Origin: Zarea fungicola
Lineage: Eukaryota; Ascomycota; Sordariomycetes; Hypocreales; Cordycipitaceae
Assembly (NCBI GenBank): GCA_900169235.1
Contig: FWCC01000179.1
Span: 186,001-250,000, forward strand
Length of the DNA stretch: 64,000 bases
Reading direction: 5' to 3'
The first letter of the stretch is position 1. Every line of letters begins with the position of its first letter. Both the position numbers and the translations under genes were made by a program. The notes under the pieces were generated by a model. That model was not told where the DNA came from. It saw only the letters and a list, made by a program, of their open reading frames with translations, and made no database searches. This document shows positions 47,614 through 59,556 of this stretch, one piece after another.

Positions 47614-48623
47614 CTACAGGAAGCTGAACTGGCTTCTCTTCATATCTGGACTGCGCGGGCTAATGGGCAAGGCAAATAGCTCGTCTTCTGTATCGGCCTG
47701 GTCGCTCGACTGTGCTGGTAGATCACCGTTGGCAGCTGCATTGAGCGACATGGGCGCAGACGCAAACGACGGAACGGCAATGTCATCTCTATGAGGGGAC
47801 AATGTTAGGGACGGTGCATCCAATCCCGTAAACGTATTGGCTAATAGAATGTTAGAGTTGTGGCCTCTTTGATAATAATAGCTGACTTGCCAGTTGGACT
47901 GGGCAACAGGTCGTTGGGCGACGTTGCCAGCCGCAGTCCTTTAAGTTTTTCGCCCAAGCGCCCAGAAATGGGTGACCGCGGAGAGAGCGGAAGCACCAAG
48001 CCGGAGGAGGCTGGCGGCTTCAAAAACGTTTCAATGATCCATTGCTTCTCAGCAAATGCCATCTGGAGGCCGATACTCTCGGCATTCGCCCTCATCTCTG
48101 CATCCATTTCTCTATCCAGCTCTCGCAGACGCTTTTTGGCCCATAGCGTATGAAGCACACCGCGCGAACCAGACTCTGCATCAAATCCAGGTGGGAATAT
48201 AGCAGGTAGTGGTTTCACAATCAAACTAGAGCGGCCTTGGCGAGCGATGGTGACCGTAGGGGGAATGGGGACGTCGTGAGGGAGGAGAAAGTAAACCCGA
48301 TGCTTGCTGCCTTCTTGATCTCCATCTCTGGCGGGCAGCAATGTAGATTTCCCCGGCCACGATACCTCCCAGCCAGCGTCATCCTTGGGACCGATTACTT
48401 GTCGATTCCCCTGTGCGTCTGGGTTGACGTCCCCGCCGGAATGCAGCTCAGCAGCGTCATCTACATGTTTGGTGGGGTCGACATCAGCCTCCGACTGCCA
48501 TTCAACCATGAGAATCTTTGTTCCCTCATCACTGAACTCGAAGCGGGCCAGGTGAGCAGTGGCAATAGCCGACGGATGGTCCGAGTCGGCATCAGACCGA
48601 GGAGCGACCGAAGCCGGGTCCAT
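47614..48623 (-). CDS. Unrecognised fungal protein with GC-AG intron
   Basis: Exons 48623-47891 and 47840-47614, 319 residues. The 50-nt intron begins GCAAGT, not GT, carries TCTAAC and ends TTAG; the phase-1 join gives PSPTANTFTGLDAPSL. I do not recognise a named domain. The middle reads like a folded core: ARFEFSDEGTKILMVEW, WEVSWPGKSTLLPARD, HRVYFLLPHDVPIPPTVTI, a KPLPAIFPPGF stretch and a charged helix WAKKRLRELDREMDAEM. The C-terminus is Ser/Pro-rich with repeated LSPRSP/ISPRSPD motifs that could be phosphorylated. The start is uncertain: about 35 in-frame codons upstream of ATG 48623 are open and read plausibly but contain no ATG, so an upstream exon is possible. Confidence 0.75.
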
Positions 48624-51252
48624 GACCGCACGACGAGATGGTCGGTGATATGCTGTTACCCTTGGAGCCGCGACTGCGGACGCAAGTTTCAGGCGTAACG
48701 CAGAGAGGGTCGTGTGAGTTAAAAAGAGACCGGGATAGGCAAAAGAACCTGCCTATACGGCAGGGTTGTACTCGGACGAAAGGTGCAGGTACAACTTGAA
48801 GCGTAACTAGAGCACATACAGCAGCTGCAGGATGGGGAGGGACAGTGCCAGGGAACCTTTGGCTTAGATTGAACAGCAGGATGACGAAAGTCCCACAAGC
48901 ATGACGGCTCTCGAGAAGTGAGAATTTGTAGAAAAGCGCAATTACCGCAGCTCAAAGGCGATATCAGAAGCCAGAAAGAGAGAGTGAAAGTCATACACAA
49001 AAACGTGAGTGAACAGATCAGCTGGCGCGCGCAACGGACGCTCCAACTTAGTAGTGGGGAGGCAATTAACGAGAGGGGGGTCACGGCCGAACTACTTGGG
49101 ACAACGGAATGATGTGATTGGGTTGGAGTGAGCAAAGAAGACGGGTCTCGTAATTTGATGCGTGTTGGTTGACATACTCGATAAAACAACAATAAAGCAA
49201 AGTAAAAGGATAATGCAAAATAAAGACATTGAGATGCACTACATAAGTCTGGTGCTATTGCAGCTTTCTAGCTGATGCTTCGGGGTATGATGCCAGCCGC
49301 CAACTAATTGCAAGCTCCCGCCCTTGGATGTCAATAGCTGGAAGGCTGTTTTTACAGGCGCTGACTGGTTGGGCGGCTGTTTGCTTATGTTTGCGCGGGT
49401 TACCTATTAATATAAACTCCTCCATGCCACATCTACATCATCACCGCCGCTTCTCTCTTTGTTCCATCATCACGCTGTCACCGACTCTTGTCATCTCGCC
49501 CTCGTTGCCCTCGAATACTCAAAGTTGAAGATACACACTGTCCAGCACCAACTCCAGAGGCACAAGACCGAACCCCACAACCCGACGATTTGGTGCGTTA
49601 GCGCACCGATTGGAAGCCCGAGAAGGGAGAAAAATCAATACTTGTTTTGTCCCCTTTGTAATTACCTGAATAACGACGATGGAATATGTCGTCTCAATCG
49701 GCCCATTCTCTGAATAGCCCATTGAAAACATATTCAGAAACCGTTTTTATGTCTTGAACAAGCAGCGTGGCTTCAGCCGCATTCGTCTTGGTTTCCCGCC
49801 CTGGCTAGAGCTGAGCCCCCTCAATTACGCCGTGAATATCCCCCAGATCGAAGCAATTCGGCCCGGAACAGTCGCTCAAGGGGCTAGAAGCGGGACCAAT
49901 AGCCAGTGCCACCTACTAATGTAGTTAACTGGGTTAAACCCGCCGAAAGTCGAGACTATGCGGACCGACTGACCCCGTACAATGCCATTGTCGCACCAAA
50001 CAATTATTTGTTGTCATGGACGGTAGAGACAACATATCATTGTTTTCCCCACTGATTTCAGGTTGGTGTTTTTCCCTTCAAGTTCTGTTTTTTTTTTATT
50101 TTATTTTTAAACCGAGCCTTGCATTCGCCGCTTTTCAATACCCCAGCTTTAGCCGATGCAGGTCGTTGTCTGGAGTTGCCCCATTGGGACGCCAATTGCA
50201 GCTCATTACGTACTGACTGTAACGACTAGTGACGGCAAATACCATGAAACATTTCTTCCTTGGAAGTACGAATATTATCCGGGCTAATTTGAAGCCAACA
50301 AGCAAATCTGGGGAAACGTGATTGCCTATCAACCATGAAGGGTGATTGCCGAAATCAGTTGCAAGGGTTTCGAGGCAAGGGTTGAAACGTCGCTCAGGTC
50401 ATTTCAATCACGGCACCCCTGCTAATACGGAAATTAGATTATACAGCTACATCGGCTGTGACTGGTACATGGGCAATGCTGGCTAACTCGCAACAGTGTA
50501 TTAGCCAGTTATGGGAATATTTCTTGCATCACATTGCGCCACGATCGGCCCTTTTCGCAAACTCTCGGTGAGAGCCCAGTTGCCCATTTGGGCACGGTCT
50601 ACAAGCCCATAGCGAGCCGCCACCAGTTGTAAGTATATACACTGTACAAAAAGTTACTAGGCAGTTACCAGCCATGGTTCTACTACCCGAATCAGAATAG
50701 TGCTAGTATTTGGCGCCGACGTTGAAAGGAGCTGCGTACAAAACCAGTAGAGATGCGAAATTTGATGCCGTTTAGTAATTAAAATAACTCTACCCTGCCT
50801 TAATATTGGTACAATGCACAAGTCAGGCTAATTAAAGTTAGTTTCATTGTGGATGGGTGCTTATTCAATGACACCATGTACTGACTGCCAACTGTCCTGT
50901 TGTTAGTATCGTTTCACGGAGATGGGACTGTTCCAAATGAAACATCTGATAATGGGATATATTCTGGAATGATCCGATATCCTGCACGTTGATTGCCGGA
51001 AAAAAAAAATTGATGCAGCTCTCTACTAAGGCAGCGACACTGAAACACAGCATGATAAGATGTCGCCAGTGAGGTTTAGGCAGGTGTAAGACGGCATGGT
51101 ATCTCAGTCTCACACCTTATGATAATAACAGAGAGGCTTCCAATGCGCAAGGTATGGAGTACATATAAATGGCTTTTAATGTGTCGAGGGGAGGGGAAAG
51201 GTCACATTGGTGCAACGGATGCAACCTCGTATGATGGGGGCCGAAGCGTCCG
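48624..51252. other. Gene-poor intergenic region
   Basis: 2.6 kb starting with the probable promoter and leader of the minus-strand gene. Short frames lack motifs. T-rich tract around 50089-50108. No gene is supported. Confidence 0.5.
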
Positions 51253-51586
51253 CTAGGCAGTTTTGAGCACCGTGATACAGGCCACTGCAGCAGCCAAGCC
51301 AATGCCAGCCCAGCAGACCAGGCTCAGGTAGGCAAGGGCTCGAGAACCAAAGCCACCAATAAAGGGACCTGAAAGCGTGCAGCCGCAGGTGCGCAATGTT
51401 TGCTGTGCAGATGAGCTTACAAGGTATCGGAGTTGGCGCATCTGCATGTTTATTTGCATGTACCAGGTCTTTTGTGGTGTGGCGTTGCTCGGGCGTGGGG
51501 GGAAGTGAATCACTGTAAAGGGAAAAGCCTCGAATTCTGAGTGGCTGGTTTGGCTGACTTTTTTTTACTACTGGTAAAGTGTACAT
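51253..51586 (-). CDS. Candidate small membrane protein, unrecognised
   Basis: Possible exons 51586-51421 and 51368-51253, about 93 residues, joined in phase 1 over a 52-nt intron with a GTAAGC donor and TTTCAG acceptor but no clear branch site. The product would have a polar N-terminal half and end in a hydrophobic segment, ALAYLSLVCWAGIGLAAAVA, with a short KTA tail, like a tail-anchored protein. An alternative first exon (ATG near 51647 on the minus strand, GTATGT donor) also fits in frame. I do not recognise the family and the model could be chance. Confidence 0.3.
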
Positions 51587-54500
51587 ACATACTTACATAC
51601 ATACGCCATACATGGAGTAGAAATACACAAGCACCATTTGGTAGCCATGTTTTATTACTGTCGGCGACGGGGAGAGGATAATGGTCCGGGCGTACAGCGT
51701 TTTTTTGGGGGCTAGGGATAATACCAGTAGCTGCCTGGCGATCTACAAAACGTTGATGATGCTATGAGCTCCATATAGCGGCACAACTGCAGCCAACAGC
51801 ACTTATGTACAAACAGCTGGGAATGACGGCCATCTCCAGCACCCCGTCAGCAAGAGACTCTGTCGGGAAGAGGTCTGTTTAATTTCTCCGGCCGCCAGTG
51901 CGTGGCGCAGGAACGAGGTTTATGTCTTACTTGGGGAGTGAACAGGAATGCTGAACCTCGCCACTTTGCTGAAGGGGCTCTGGTATGAAGGCCTGGTCCC
52001 TTGAATAGCGAACAGTGAACGGTAAACAGCGAATAGCGAACACATAAACAAATACTAGAATGAAAGGTAAAGGTGGGAGGTTTAAGCAAAGCGGCATACT
52101 GGTAGACAGCACAGTTCGGGTTGGCGTGTTATGCAAGCCCCCTAATAAGACGCTTTTCGTACATTGGACCGGACGTGGCGGAAGGAACATGCCGGATTGG
52201 CCCGCCCTCGTGACGTGGAAATGGGTATGATGTGTAGCATTGTGAGCCAGTAACAGGGATTTTCTCAAAAAAGTGTCGATCATGAAAGGGGGGTCGTGCA
52301 GTGCCGGAAGACAGGAGGAGCCAGGACCGGGCTGCGAGGGCTTTGAATGTCATGAGTAATCGAGATTCTGTCGTATGCCAGCAAGGCCATGACGCGGACG
52401 CTGGGAGACATGCAAGTACAATTTGGGGTAGTAAAGTCTCACAGTATCCTTGATTAACTTCAACGTTACAAATAAACCCTACAAAGCGAGACGGCACTTT
52501 TGTACAAGTATCAGAAAGCGAGACGGTGCCGACGACGCGTAGCCACAGCAATATCCCGAAACAAGTTTTGCTGGGGAAAGATGTCGCATTCCATATTGAT
52601 GCAAGACATAAAGTCTCATCTGTTTGCCTTTTGGATAAACCCGAGCGAAAAAAGGGGGTAAGGTGTTGAATGATGTCTCGATTTCGGGGCATCACAGCTT
52701 CCACACCGGTGATCCTTGACTCGTTTTTAGCACTCCGTACCATCCTGTCTCTCTTTTTTATTTTGCATATCACAGGAAATCATAAAGCCTAGAATGGACT
52801 CAAGACAGGTGCCGAATCTTTGGCTTTCTTTCATTTTTTTTTTTCTCTCCATAACATTGCAACGGTATTATTACGGCATTATGGACGGTTAGAGTTTGAT
52901 ACTGACGTAGATGGGGGAGAAAACGGGATACAGTCAGCACCAAAGCCAACTCTAACTAGTACAGTAAAGCACAAGTACGGAGTGCCTTCTACACATTGAC
53001 CAACTACTCTGCGAGACAAACACGATCTACAGGTGCTTTGAGACAGCGGCCGGACGTTTAGGCGCAGAAAGACCGGAGTACGGCCGCCCACTACTGTGGC
53101 TGTCAGTCTGGAAATTCGATACGCTGGCGGCGCACAGAGGGCGCCTTATTAATTTACTGGATCGCGATAAACCATCAATTCCGCATTGTAATTGGTTATT
53201 GTTGAAAAAGTTATTTGATTGTAGATGGACTCAGAGTGATGTGATGCCTTGCTTTTTTTCTGGCCATCGTGACGGAGCCCTGTTGAGAGATTGTTGTCTT
53301 TGATAAACTGGCTTGTTTTAAAGCGGGCTACCGCGGAACTGCAGATAACGGCAATACTTGGGGGTCCATGCACCTCAGAACAGGGCCGAAAACAAAGCCC
53401 ACCAGGTCAATAAAAGATGGAATAATCGGGCGAAAATAATAATAAAACCAATAAAAAAGATAAAAAAAGATGAGGCTCAAGTAATTACGGATCTTGCATC
53501 CCGGATATGTAGGACCGAGGGCGTTTTGCGATAGGATGGCCCCCTCGTGGCCAGAATGGGCGCTTTGTGTGCCCGTTTTTTTTTTCTCTTTTGACAAGAT
53601 AGCAAGGGCGGCTTGCGGCGAATGTTAATTGGTGTGGATACGTTGTAGCCGGGCCGACATTCCATGCGGCTCAGTGCCAGTAAGTTAAATCAACGAGGGC
53701 CTTGCTTTTTTGCGGCCCGTGTCTGACAATTAGGTAGCAGAACATGTGTTTATACGGGGCACACTGTGCTGGTACCGTTGTACCAGGACTGATAGAAACG
53801 CTGCGCGGGATGCTCTATGAACAAGAACAGGAAAAGTTATGCTACGGGTTGCCTTGAGGTTCGAATGCTTAAGATATTCGCCAAGTCAACAGGGCATGAG
53901 TTTTACATGCGGTCCCGTTATATTCGAGATCATTCTATAAGTCTGTTTACAGGAAGGCAAAAAATGACATCGATAATGCGGTACCGTCATTCAGGATGCT
54001 ACTACTGAGAACGACATATAGCTCTCTGTGCATAAAGGCCCATACTGGATGATACCTGTATTTATCTGGGCCGCCAAGAAGAACGTGTGGAATACAGGGA
54101 AATCATCATTGAGATGGCGTCGTGATTGCCTGGTCCTCTCTGCGAGACTCATGCTTATTAAGGATGAGATGAAATTTGGAATGGAGCCTCAAGGGCCAGG
54201 CTACGTTGCTAATTGTCGATGTCGCAGTTGTATCTCGTTGCCCTTTGCGAACCGAGTACCGCGGACCTCGTAACCAAACGAACCATGGTATATTGCGCAT
54301 GGGTTTTGTGTGATTGTGTACAAATAGTGTCGGTGTAGGTGACATGTGGCCGACCCAGATGTTGATGGAGATATCGTATCGGGACGTGTTCCAGATAGTG
54401 TAGTGGACTGTGACTAGATAGGAACAGTATTCCGAGAAGAAAGGCCAAAAAAAAAAAAGATGCTACAAAGTTAGATAGGAGAATTTTTCATTTTGAGAGA

Positions 54501-55406
54501 AAGCGGACCACCAACTGTTCCGTTGGTGGCTCGTTGGTGGCGTGCGTGAGAAGAGGTTTCGATTTTGATAAGTGCGCATGGACGGAATGCAAGCCCGGAG
54601 CCGGATTAGGTTTTGCGCTGCGGTTGGTTGGTGGCTTCCTCATAAAGTGGTGGTGGATAACACGCTGTTAGTCGTCAATAATACTCCGAGCTCGTAGGCG
54701 GAGTCCATGTTCTTCAGGTACTGCAGTACGGTGCAGTGCATATCGTGTGGATGGTCCGTCGAGGACCAGTGTTTGGGCAACTCTGGTCTAGCGCCAATAG
54801 CAGGTCGGGCTTGTTCGGCTAAATACCAGCGAAAAAAGAGGAGCCCACCTTAGCCAAGAAGAAGCACGCCCGACGCCCAAAAAAGACGGCCCAGGGGAGG
54901 ACGGGACCCCTGCTGAGAGAATGGGGGCGTGTGGCCAGGGCGGCTGAATTTGGAGGGTGCGCCGACAGTGCCTAAATGGTGCCTTTCTGCACTGTGCAAG
55001 ACGTGATTCGAGTGCTACCGAATGGGAGGCGTCACCTCGTAACTCTGTGCTTGAAGGGCCTAGGTCGGAGTCTCCCAAGATGGACCAGCGCGAGAGATGT
55101 GCTAGACATTGTCGCACTGTGTGTTGCGGGCAGCCAAAGGTTCTTTTTGGCTGGCAGCTCTGCGCTAGAGTACTTTGTGGAGCGGGGGTTCGCGACCGAC
55201 CCCACAGTTACGCCGGCTAACGGCCGTAGCAGAAAGACATTTTTGCAGACGCTGAAGAGAAAAGGTCCTGTCTTCTCTGGGGCCTTCTTCCGCCCGTCTC
55301 CCCCTCCCAGCCGGACTGCCCGCCGCCCTGTACGGACGTAGCCTCTTACTGTACTCAAATGGTAGCCTATCGACGGTCCCACCGCTAGACACCCCTCCCG
55401 GGGCTC
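51587..55406. other. Gene-poor intergenic region
   Basis: 3.8 kb of mostly featureless sequence. It contains short CATA-type repeats near 51587-51603, imperfect GAATAGCGAACAG repeats around 52003-52042, a short hairpin at 54508-54529 and long open frames without motifs (for example the minus strand at 52129-52743). No gene is supported. Confidence 0.45.
54508..54529. repeat. Short perfect hairpin followed by direct repeat
   Basis: CCACCAAC and GTTGGTGG pair around a 6-nt loop. GTTGGTGG is repeated again at 54533-54540. Confidence 0.7.
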
Positions 55407-56442
55407 CATGTTTCTAGAGGAAAGGACCAACTAGAAGGCCTCAAAGCCGCCCTGCAACATTTTCTTCTAGCGTTTCCCCCAGACTTCTTGTTGCATTTTG
55501 CTTGCCTCCCACGCAAAAACCCACACGCCCCCCAAATCCTACACGCTTTCCACCTCCTCCCGGCCGGCCGCTGTCCATCTGCCTTCACTCGCCCTGACCC
55601 TGCCCAGCTCCTCCTGCCCCAGCGTCGCCCAGCGTCCACCCAAACTCCAGTTCCACGCATTTTCACCACCAAACCGCCTGGGGCTCTTGCTGCTCGCCAT
55701 ACTCCTACATCCTCACAACCAGCAGCGAATCCACCACGCACCACCACCACCGCTTCCTCGACGACGCAGAGACGCTCTGCTTTTCCATTTCCATCTTCAA
55801 ACATCGCCGCCTGTCATTCAGAGCTGCGCCTTTTGCCGTCCTTTCATCGCACGCCCCCCCTCCCAACTTTAGCGATCCGGTCTCTTGGTCTCACCCGCTC
55901 CTCTTTTTCTCCTCTTACCCTCCTCTCGCCGCTCTCTGGCTTTCTTCTTTCCTTTGGATTATTGTGCTTCGACCAAACGTTCCTTTCGGCGCTCGACGGC
56001 CAAATTTATCGTCTTGACCAAGTTACATCGATCCAGCTATTGTTGCAACGCCTTGTCCCCAAACACGAGATAGTATATCCGGCCCGACACTCCGTCAACG
56101 TCAAAGACCCAGACTCTCAACCATCTGTTGTTTGTCGGCAGCCAGCCTCGTCGTACATACATCTGTCCACCTTCTCCCAGGGTATTTGGAGCCGACAGTC
56201 TCTTTTGCCGCCTTCAACGAAACCAACATCTTCCCTCTATAGGGCCATCATGATCATCTTTGGTCCCTGCCTCTAACGGAAACAGAAGCGAACTTAGATT
56301 CGCTCTCGAGCTGGCCAGAGCCCGGCCGCTCGTCGTAACCTTGTTATTATACTCATAGCACGGCACCCCTTGAGGTATTCTTGTACCTAGTCGCTCGCTC
56401 TACTGCACAAAGTAGTCGACACACGTCGACAACAATCCCATC
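55407..56442 (+). promoter_or_regulatory. Long C/T-rich, ATG-depleted 5' leader of the F-box gene
   Basis: Between the ATG at about 55407 and the F-box start at 56443 I find only one further ATG, at 56250, although roughly sixteen would be expected in a kilobase of random sequence. The strand is pyrimidine-rich. This pattern suggests a long transcribed leader kept free of upstream starts. It also explains a 262-codon stop-free frame here that has no ATG until its last few codons. Confidence 0.5.
56250..56276 (+). promoter_or_regulatory. Single 8-codon uORF
   Basis: ATG at 56250 opens a short frame encoding MIIFGPCL and ends at TAA 56274-56276, 166 nt before the F-box start codon. It is the only upstream ATG in about 1 kb and could modulate translation of the F-box gene. 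Confidence 0.5.
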
Positions 56443-58086
56443 ATGGCGGAGACGCGGACTCCCCGCCCGGCCGGCATGGACCCTCCTCACATCACAGAGT
56501 TCGCCTCGAAGCGATACTTTGAGAAGTTGAACCAGCTCAACGCGAGCCAGACACAAAATGGTAATGCCGAGTCATCAACATCCGCCACATTACATTCCAC
56601 TACCACGACGCTACCCTCCTCGACGTTCATCCTACCGCTCCGCGAGTCCAAGACTACCGAAACCAAGGTTGTCGAACAGAAGAAGGACAAGAGCCGTTTC
56701 TTCAGCATTCGATCGATACGGCACTCAAAGACTACGCCTGCCACCGCCGGTCCTACCAATGACGTTGATAGCCTTGCTATCCCCCACGCCGCAGCAACCG
56801 TCGATGCTACGACCGCCTCCATTCCCTTCGACCAACTATTCCTAGCTTTACCAAACGAGCTCCAAGTTCAAGTCATCTCTTCACTCCCGCTGACGGATGT
56901 CCTTAATCTTCGCCTCACCTCAAAATCATGGCACACCCTCATCACTCTTAACGAGGCTCCCATCGTGCGATACCATATTGAAAACCACATTCCCGCATAC
57001 GCCCTTCGTCTGTATCCCATTAATGACTCAGCTGATTACAACTTCCACACACTCTGCAGCATATGGCATCGTCTTCATGTCGCTGCCAAACTGGCCTATC
57101 TTATGTGCGAGTGGATCACGAAAGATATTTTCCTGCAAAGCACCGAAGCCCAACGAAATGCTTTTGCGCCACAACACGAGATTATGCGACGCCGCCTCAT
57201 TCCTCTCCTCTTCACAATCTTCCACTTCTTTGAAACGTACCGTAAGCTTCATCTCGAACACATTGCCAGCACTGGTGGCTACGGACTGCAACGGGAGCCT
57301 TACACACTCAACCCCATTGAAAAGGAGATTATGGACATGTACGACGACCAAACGCTGCTCCGAGTACACGAAGTGTTCCCCCTCGTAATATCATCCTTCT
57401 GCCGTCGTCTTCGACCCCCTACATATGTCGGTCGTGTAGAAAGATCTCTACGAGGCTACCTGCGGGAAAAGCCTGCTGATGAGGTTCACGTTGCTATCTT
57501 GTGTTTGGGCGGCCTGCGGCAGGTTGAGAGGCTGTGGGAAATCAAGGGTTACAACAGCCGAAGAGCAGCGGTCGATGCGTGGCACGGTGGTCTTACAAAA
57601 GAGCCAATGACCGAATCGCAAACCAAAGCCCGTCTCGCAGGGCTACGTGGATTTGGACGCAAAAAGTCAGCTAGCGGTGACCGCCCTGTGCATCGCTCCT
57701 CATTTAGCGAATCCCTTCACAGGATGCGCAGTCCGTCCGAGTCGATGGATGGTCACAACTCTGGATACTTTGACCCCAACTGGGTTTTCCACACCAGCTT
57801 GGCTGCCGATGCGCCGATGGCACCTCTAGAACCGGAACAGGCCAACAAGCTCCTTCATGATCTACCCGTACTGCAGCAAATCTGGCTAACGACAGCCGAG
57901 GCCTTAATTCTCGAGCGGAAAATTGTTCCCCGGACACAGGACATAAAACGCAACCAACAAGTGATGCTCGACCTGATTCGCCAAAATGGTATGGAAGAGG
58001 AAGATGAGTGGTGGTATGGACGACATAACCCTGACTCGGTCCGACCACCGCCTGACAGTGGTATGGCAGAGGATGATGCCGACTAG
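56443..58086 (+). CDS. F-box domain protein
   Basis: A single exon of 547 residues. The N-terminal 125 residues are polar and Ser/Thr-rich. An F-box lies at about 132-172: LFLALPNELQVQVISSLPLTDVLNLRLTSKSW. The remainder shows no WD40 or leucine-rich repeat that I can see; a basic, Ser-rich stretch with RSSFSESLHRMRSPSESMDG lies near 420. The end is acidic. Family knowledge: the F-box docks on Skp1 of SCF ubiquitin ligases and the rest selects substrate; the substrate here is unknown. The start follows the ATG-depleted leader directly. Confidence 0.88.
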   Translation: MAETRTPRPAGMDPPHITEFASKRYFEKLNQLNASQTQNGNAESSTSATLHSTTTTLPSSTFILPLRESKTTETKVVEQKKDKSRFFSIRSIRHSKTTPATAGPTNDVDSLAIPHAAATVDATTASIPFDQLFLALPNELQVQVISSLPLTDVLNLRLTSKSWHTLITLNEAPIVRYHIENHIPAYALRLYPINDSADYNFHTLCSIWHRLHVAAKLAYLMCEWITKDIFLQSTEAQRNAFAPQHEIMRRRLIPLLFTIFHFFETYRKLHLEHIASTGGYGLQREPYTLNPIEKEIMDMYDDQTLLRVHEVFPLVISSFCRRLRPPTYVGRVERSLRGYLREKPADEVHVAILCLGGLRQVERLWEIKGYNSRRAAVDAWHGGLTKEPMTESQTKARLAGLRGFGRKKSASGDRPVHRSSFSESLHRMRSPSESMDGHNSGYFDPNWVFHTSLAADAPMAPLEPEQANKLLHDLPVLQQIWLTTAEALILERKIVPRTQDIKRNQQVMLDLIRQNGMEEEDEWWYGRHNPDSVRPPPDSGMAEDDAD

Positions 58087-59556
58087 GGTGCTTGTTGATA
58101 TCAACAACATTTGCAAATACGGAACAAGATGCAGGTGATGGATGACTGGTACAATGACCAAACAGTTTGCTAGCAACAAACCACAGGGGGTCGCACCACA
58201 GAACGCATCTGGCTCTACCACGAACAAACATCATTATTCTTTCTATTGCCTACGACTCCAGGGAACTCACTATTTTAACCCCGCCAAAGCAGGATCATGA
58301 AATTCCTTTTGCTTTTATACACTTTCGAATACTCAAACCACCCTTTTTCGCATATATCGGCGTTTTTTTTCTTGGCTTACATTGGACATGAACATCGTCC
58401 ACTTTTTATTATGTTTGTTCTTTTCATATACACTACCCTTTTCTACCCCCATTTTTCTTCATCTTGGATACACGTCTGAAACCAACACACTGGGATTAAA
58501 AGGGTTTGCTTTTTGTCTTTTTTATGCCTGGGGGGAATTAGCGTGCTTTCTCCCAACCTTGATTGAACTTGTCTGTTGATAGATGCGTGTGTGTGTGTAT
58601 TGTGTGAATGAGGAAACAAGAAGAGATTCATCTGCTGTAGTGGTCTTTTCTTGGTCTCATCTACGTTCATTCTGGTGGGAAGATGAAGGGGATTTATACT
58701 ACATGAATCCCGGAGGGGTTTTTTCAATCGGTTCCAATGGAACACGAAATAAAGAAATTTTTTCATTTACCACGTTTCTTGATGCGATCACATGTGTTGT
58801 TCATCTTGTGTGCTCTGCAAATTCGTCACGATATAAAACGCTGGGAGGTTTGAAGCTCAACTTCGCGCTACATGTAACCAATCGTTCATGCTTCTTTCGT
58901 GTAGCCCTCTGCCATAAAACTTGTCAGTTATGGTGAGGGTACATCTATAGCTGGAAACATTCAACCACCATCACTACAACTGTGCTCAAAAGCTATTATG
59001 CCATTTTTTTTTTAACTTCATAAAGAAACAGCGTCCCAATATCTTCACTCCAGTATCGGTGTGTATGTATACGTAAACATGCCAAGAAGCACATGACTTG
59101 ACATTCATCAAATTTCCTCCAATAACCCTCGTAAAAACCATATCTCTTGTGCATCAAACCCCGCAATCCAATCCCGTCTTGCCCAGGACCGCAAAAATTC
59201 TCCATTTATGTAAATATTAGTTAAAAACAGACGCACGCTTATTTCCCAAATCCCATTTCTTTTCAAGTTTCCACCTTGCAAGCGCAGCACGTAGCCCAGA
59301 ACGACGTTCCTAAATAGAGACGCAAAAACAGTTGGAACGGCGAATGCCAATAAATAATAGAAGAGTGAAACCACAGGTGTTGTCGCGGGTTGTTGGCCTC
59401 CCTTGTTCATTGCGACGCTTCCATTGGAGATGGTTGTGTTGCCATCAAGTTTTGAAAAATACACTCTCTCCCAAGATATTAGCCGTACAGTGAAAGGCGC
59501 CTTGGCCTTTCGGATATATAGGCGGCGGGCCTGGCTCGCCTAGGTCCAAATCATTG
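58087..59556. other. Convergent intergenic region
   Basis: 1.47 kb between the F-box and AT-hook stops, A+T-rich, presumably 3' UTRs. A short GT repeat lies at about 58588-58602. No gene is supported. Confidence 0.5.

Noticed and set aside
52129..52743. 204-codon minus-strand open frame in the gene desert
   Set aside because: It has an ATG but no recognisable domain, repeats or splice context, and its composition looks random. Long chance frames are expected in a window this size at this GC content.
55488..56276. 262-codon plus-strand open frame upstream of the F-box gene
   Set aside because: It has no ATG until its last eight or so codons and is explained by a C/T-rich leader that lacks stops by composition.
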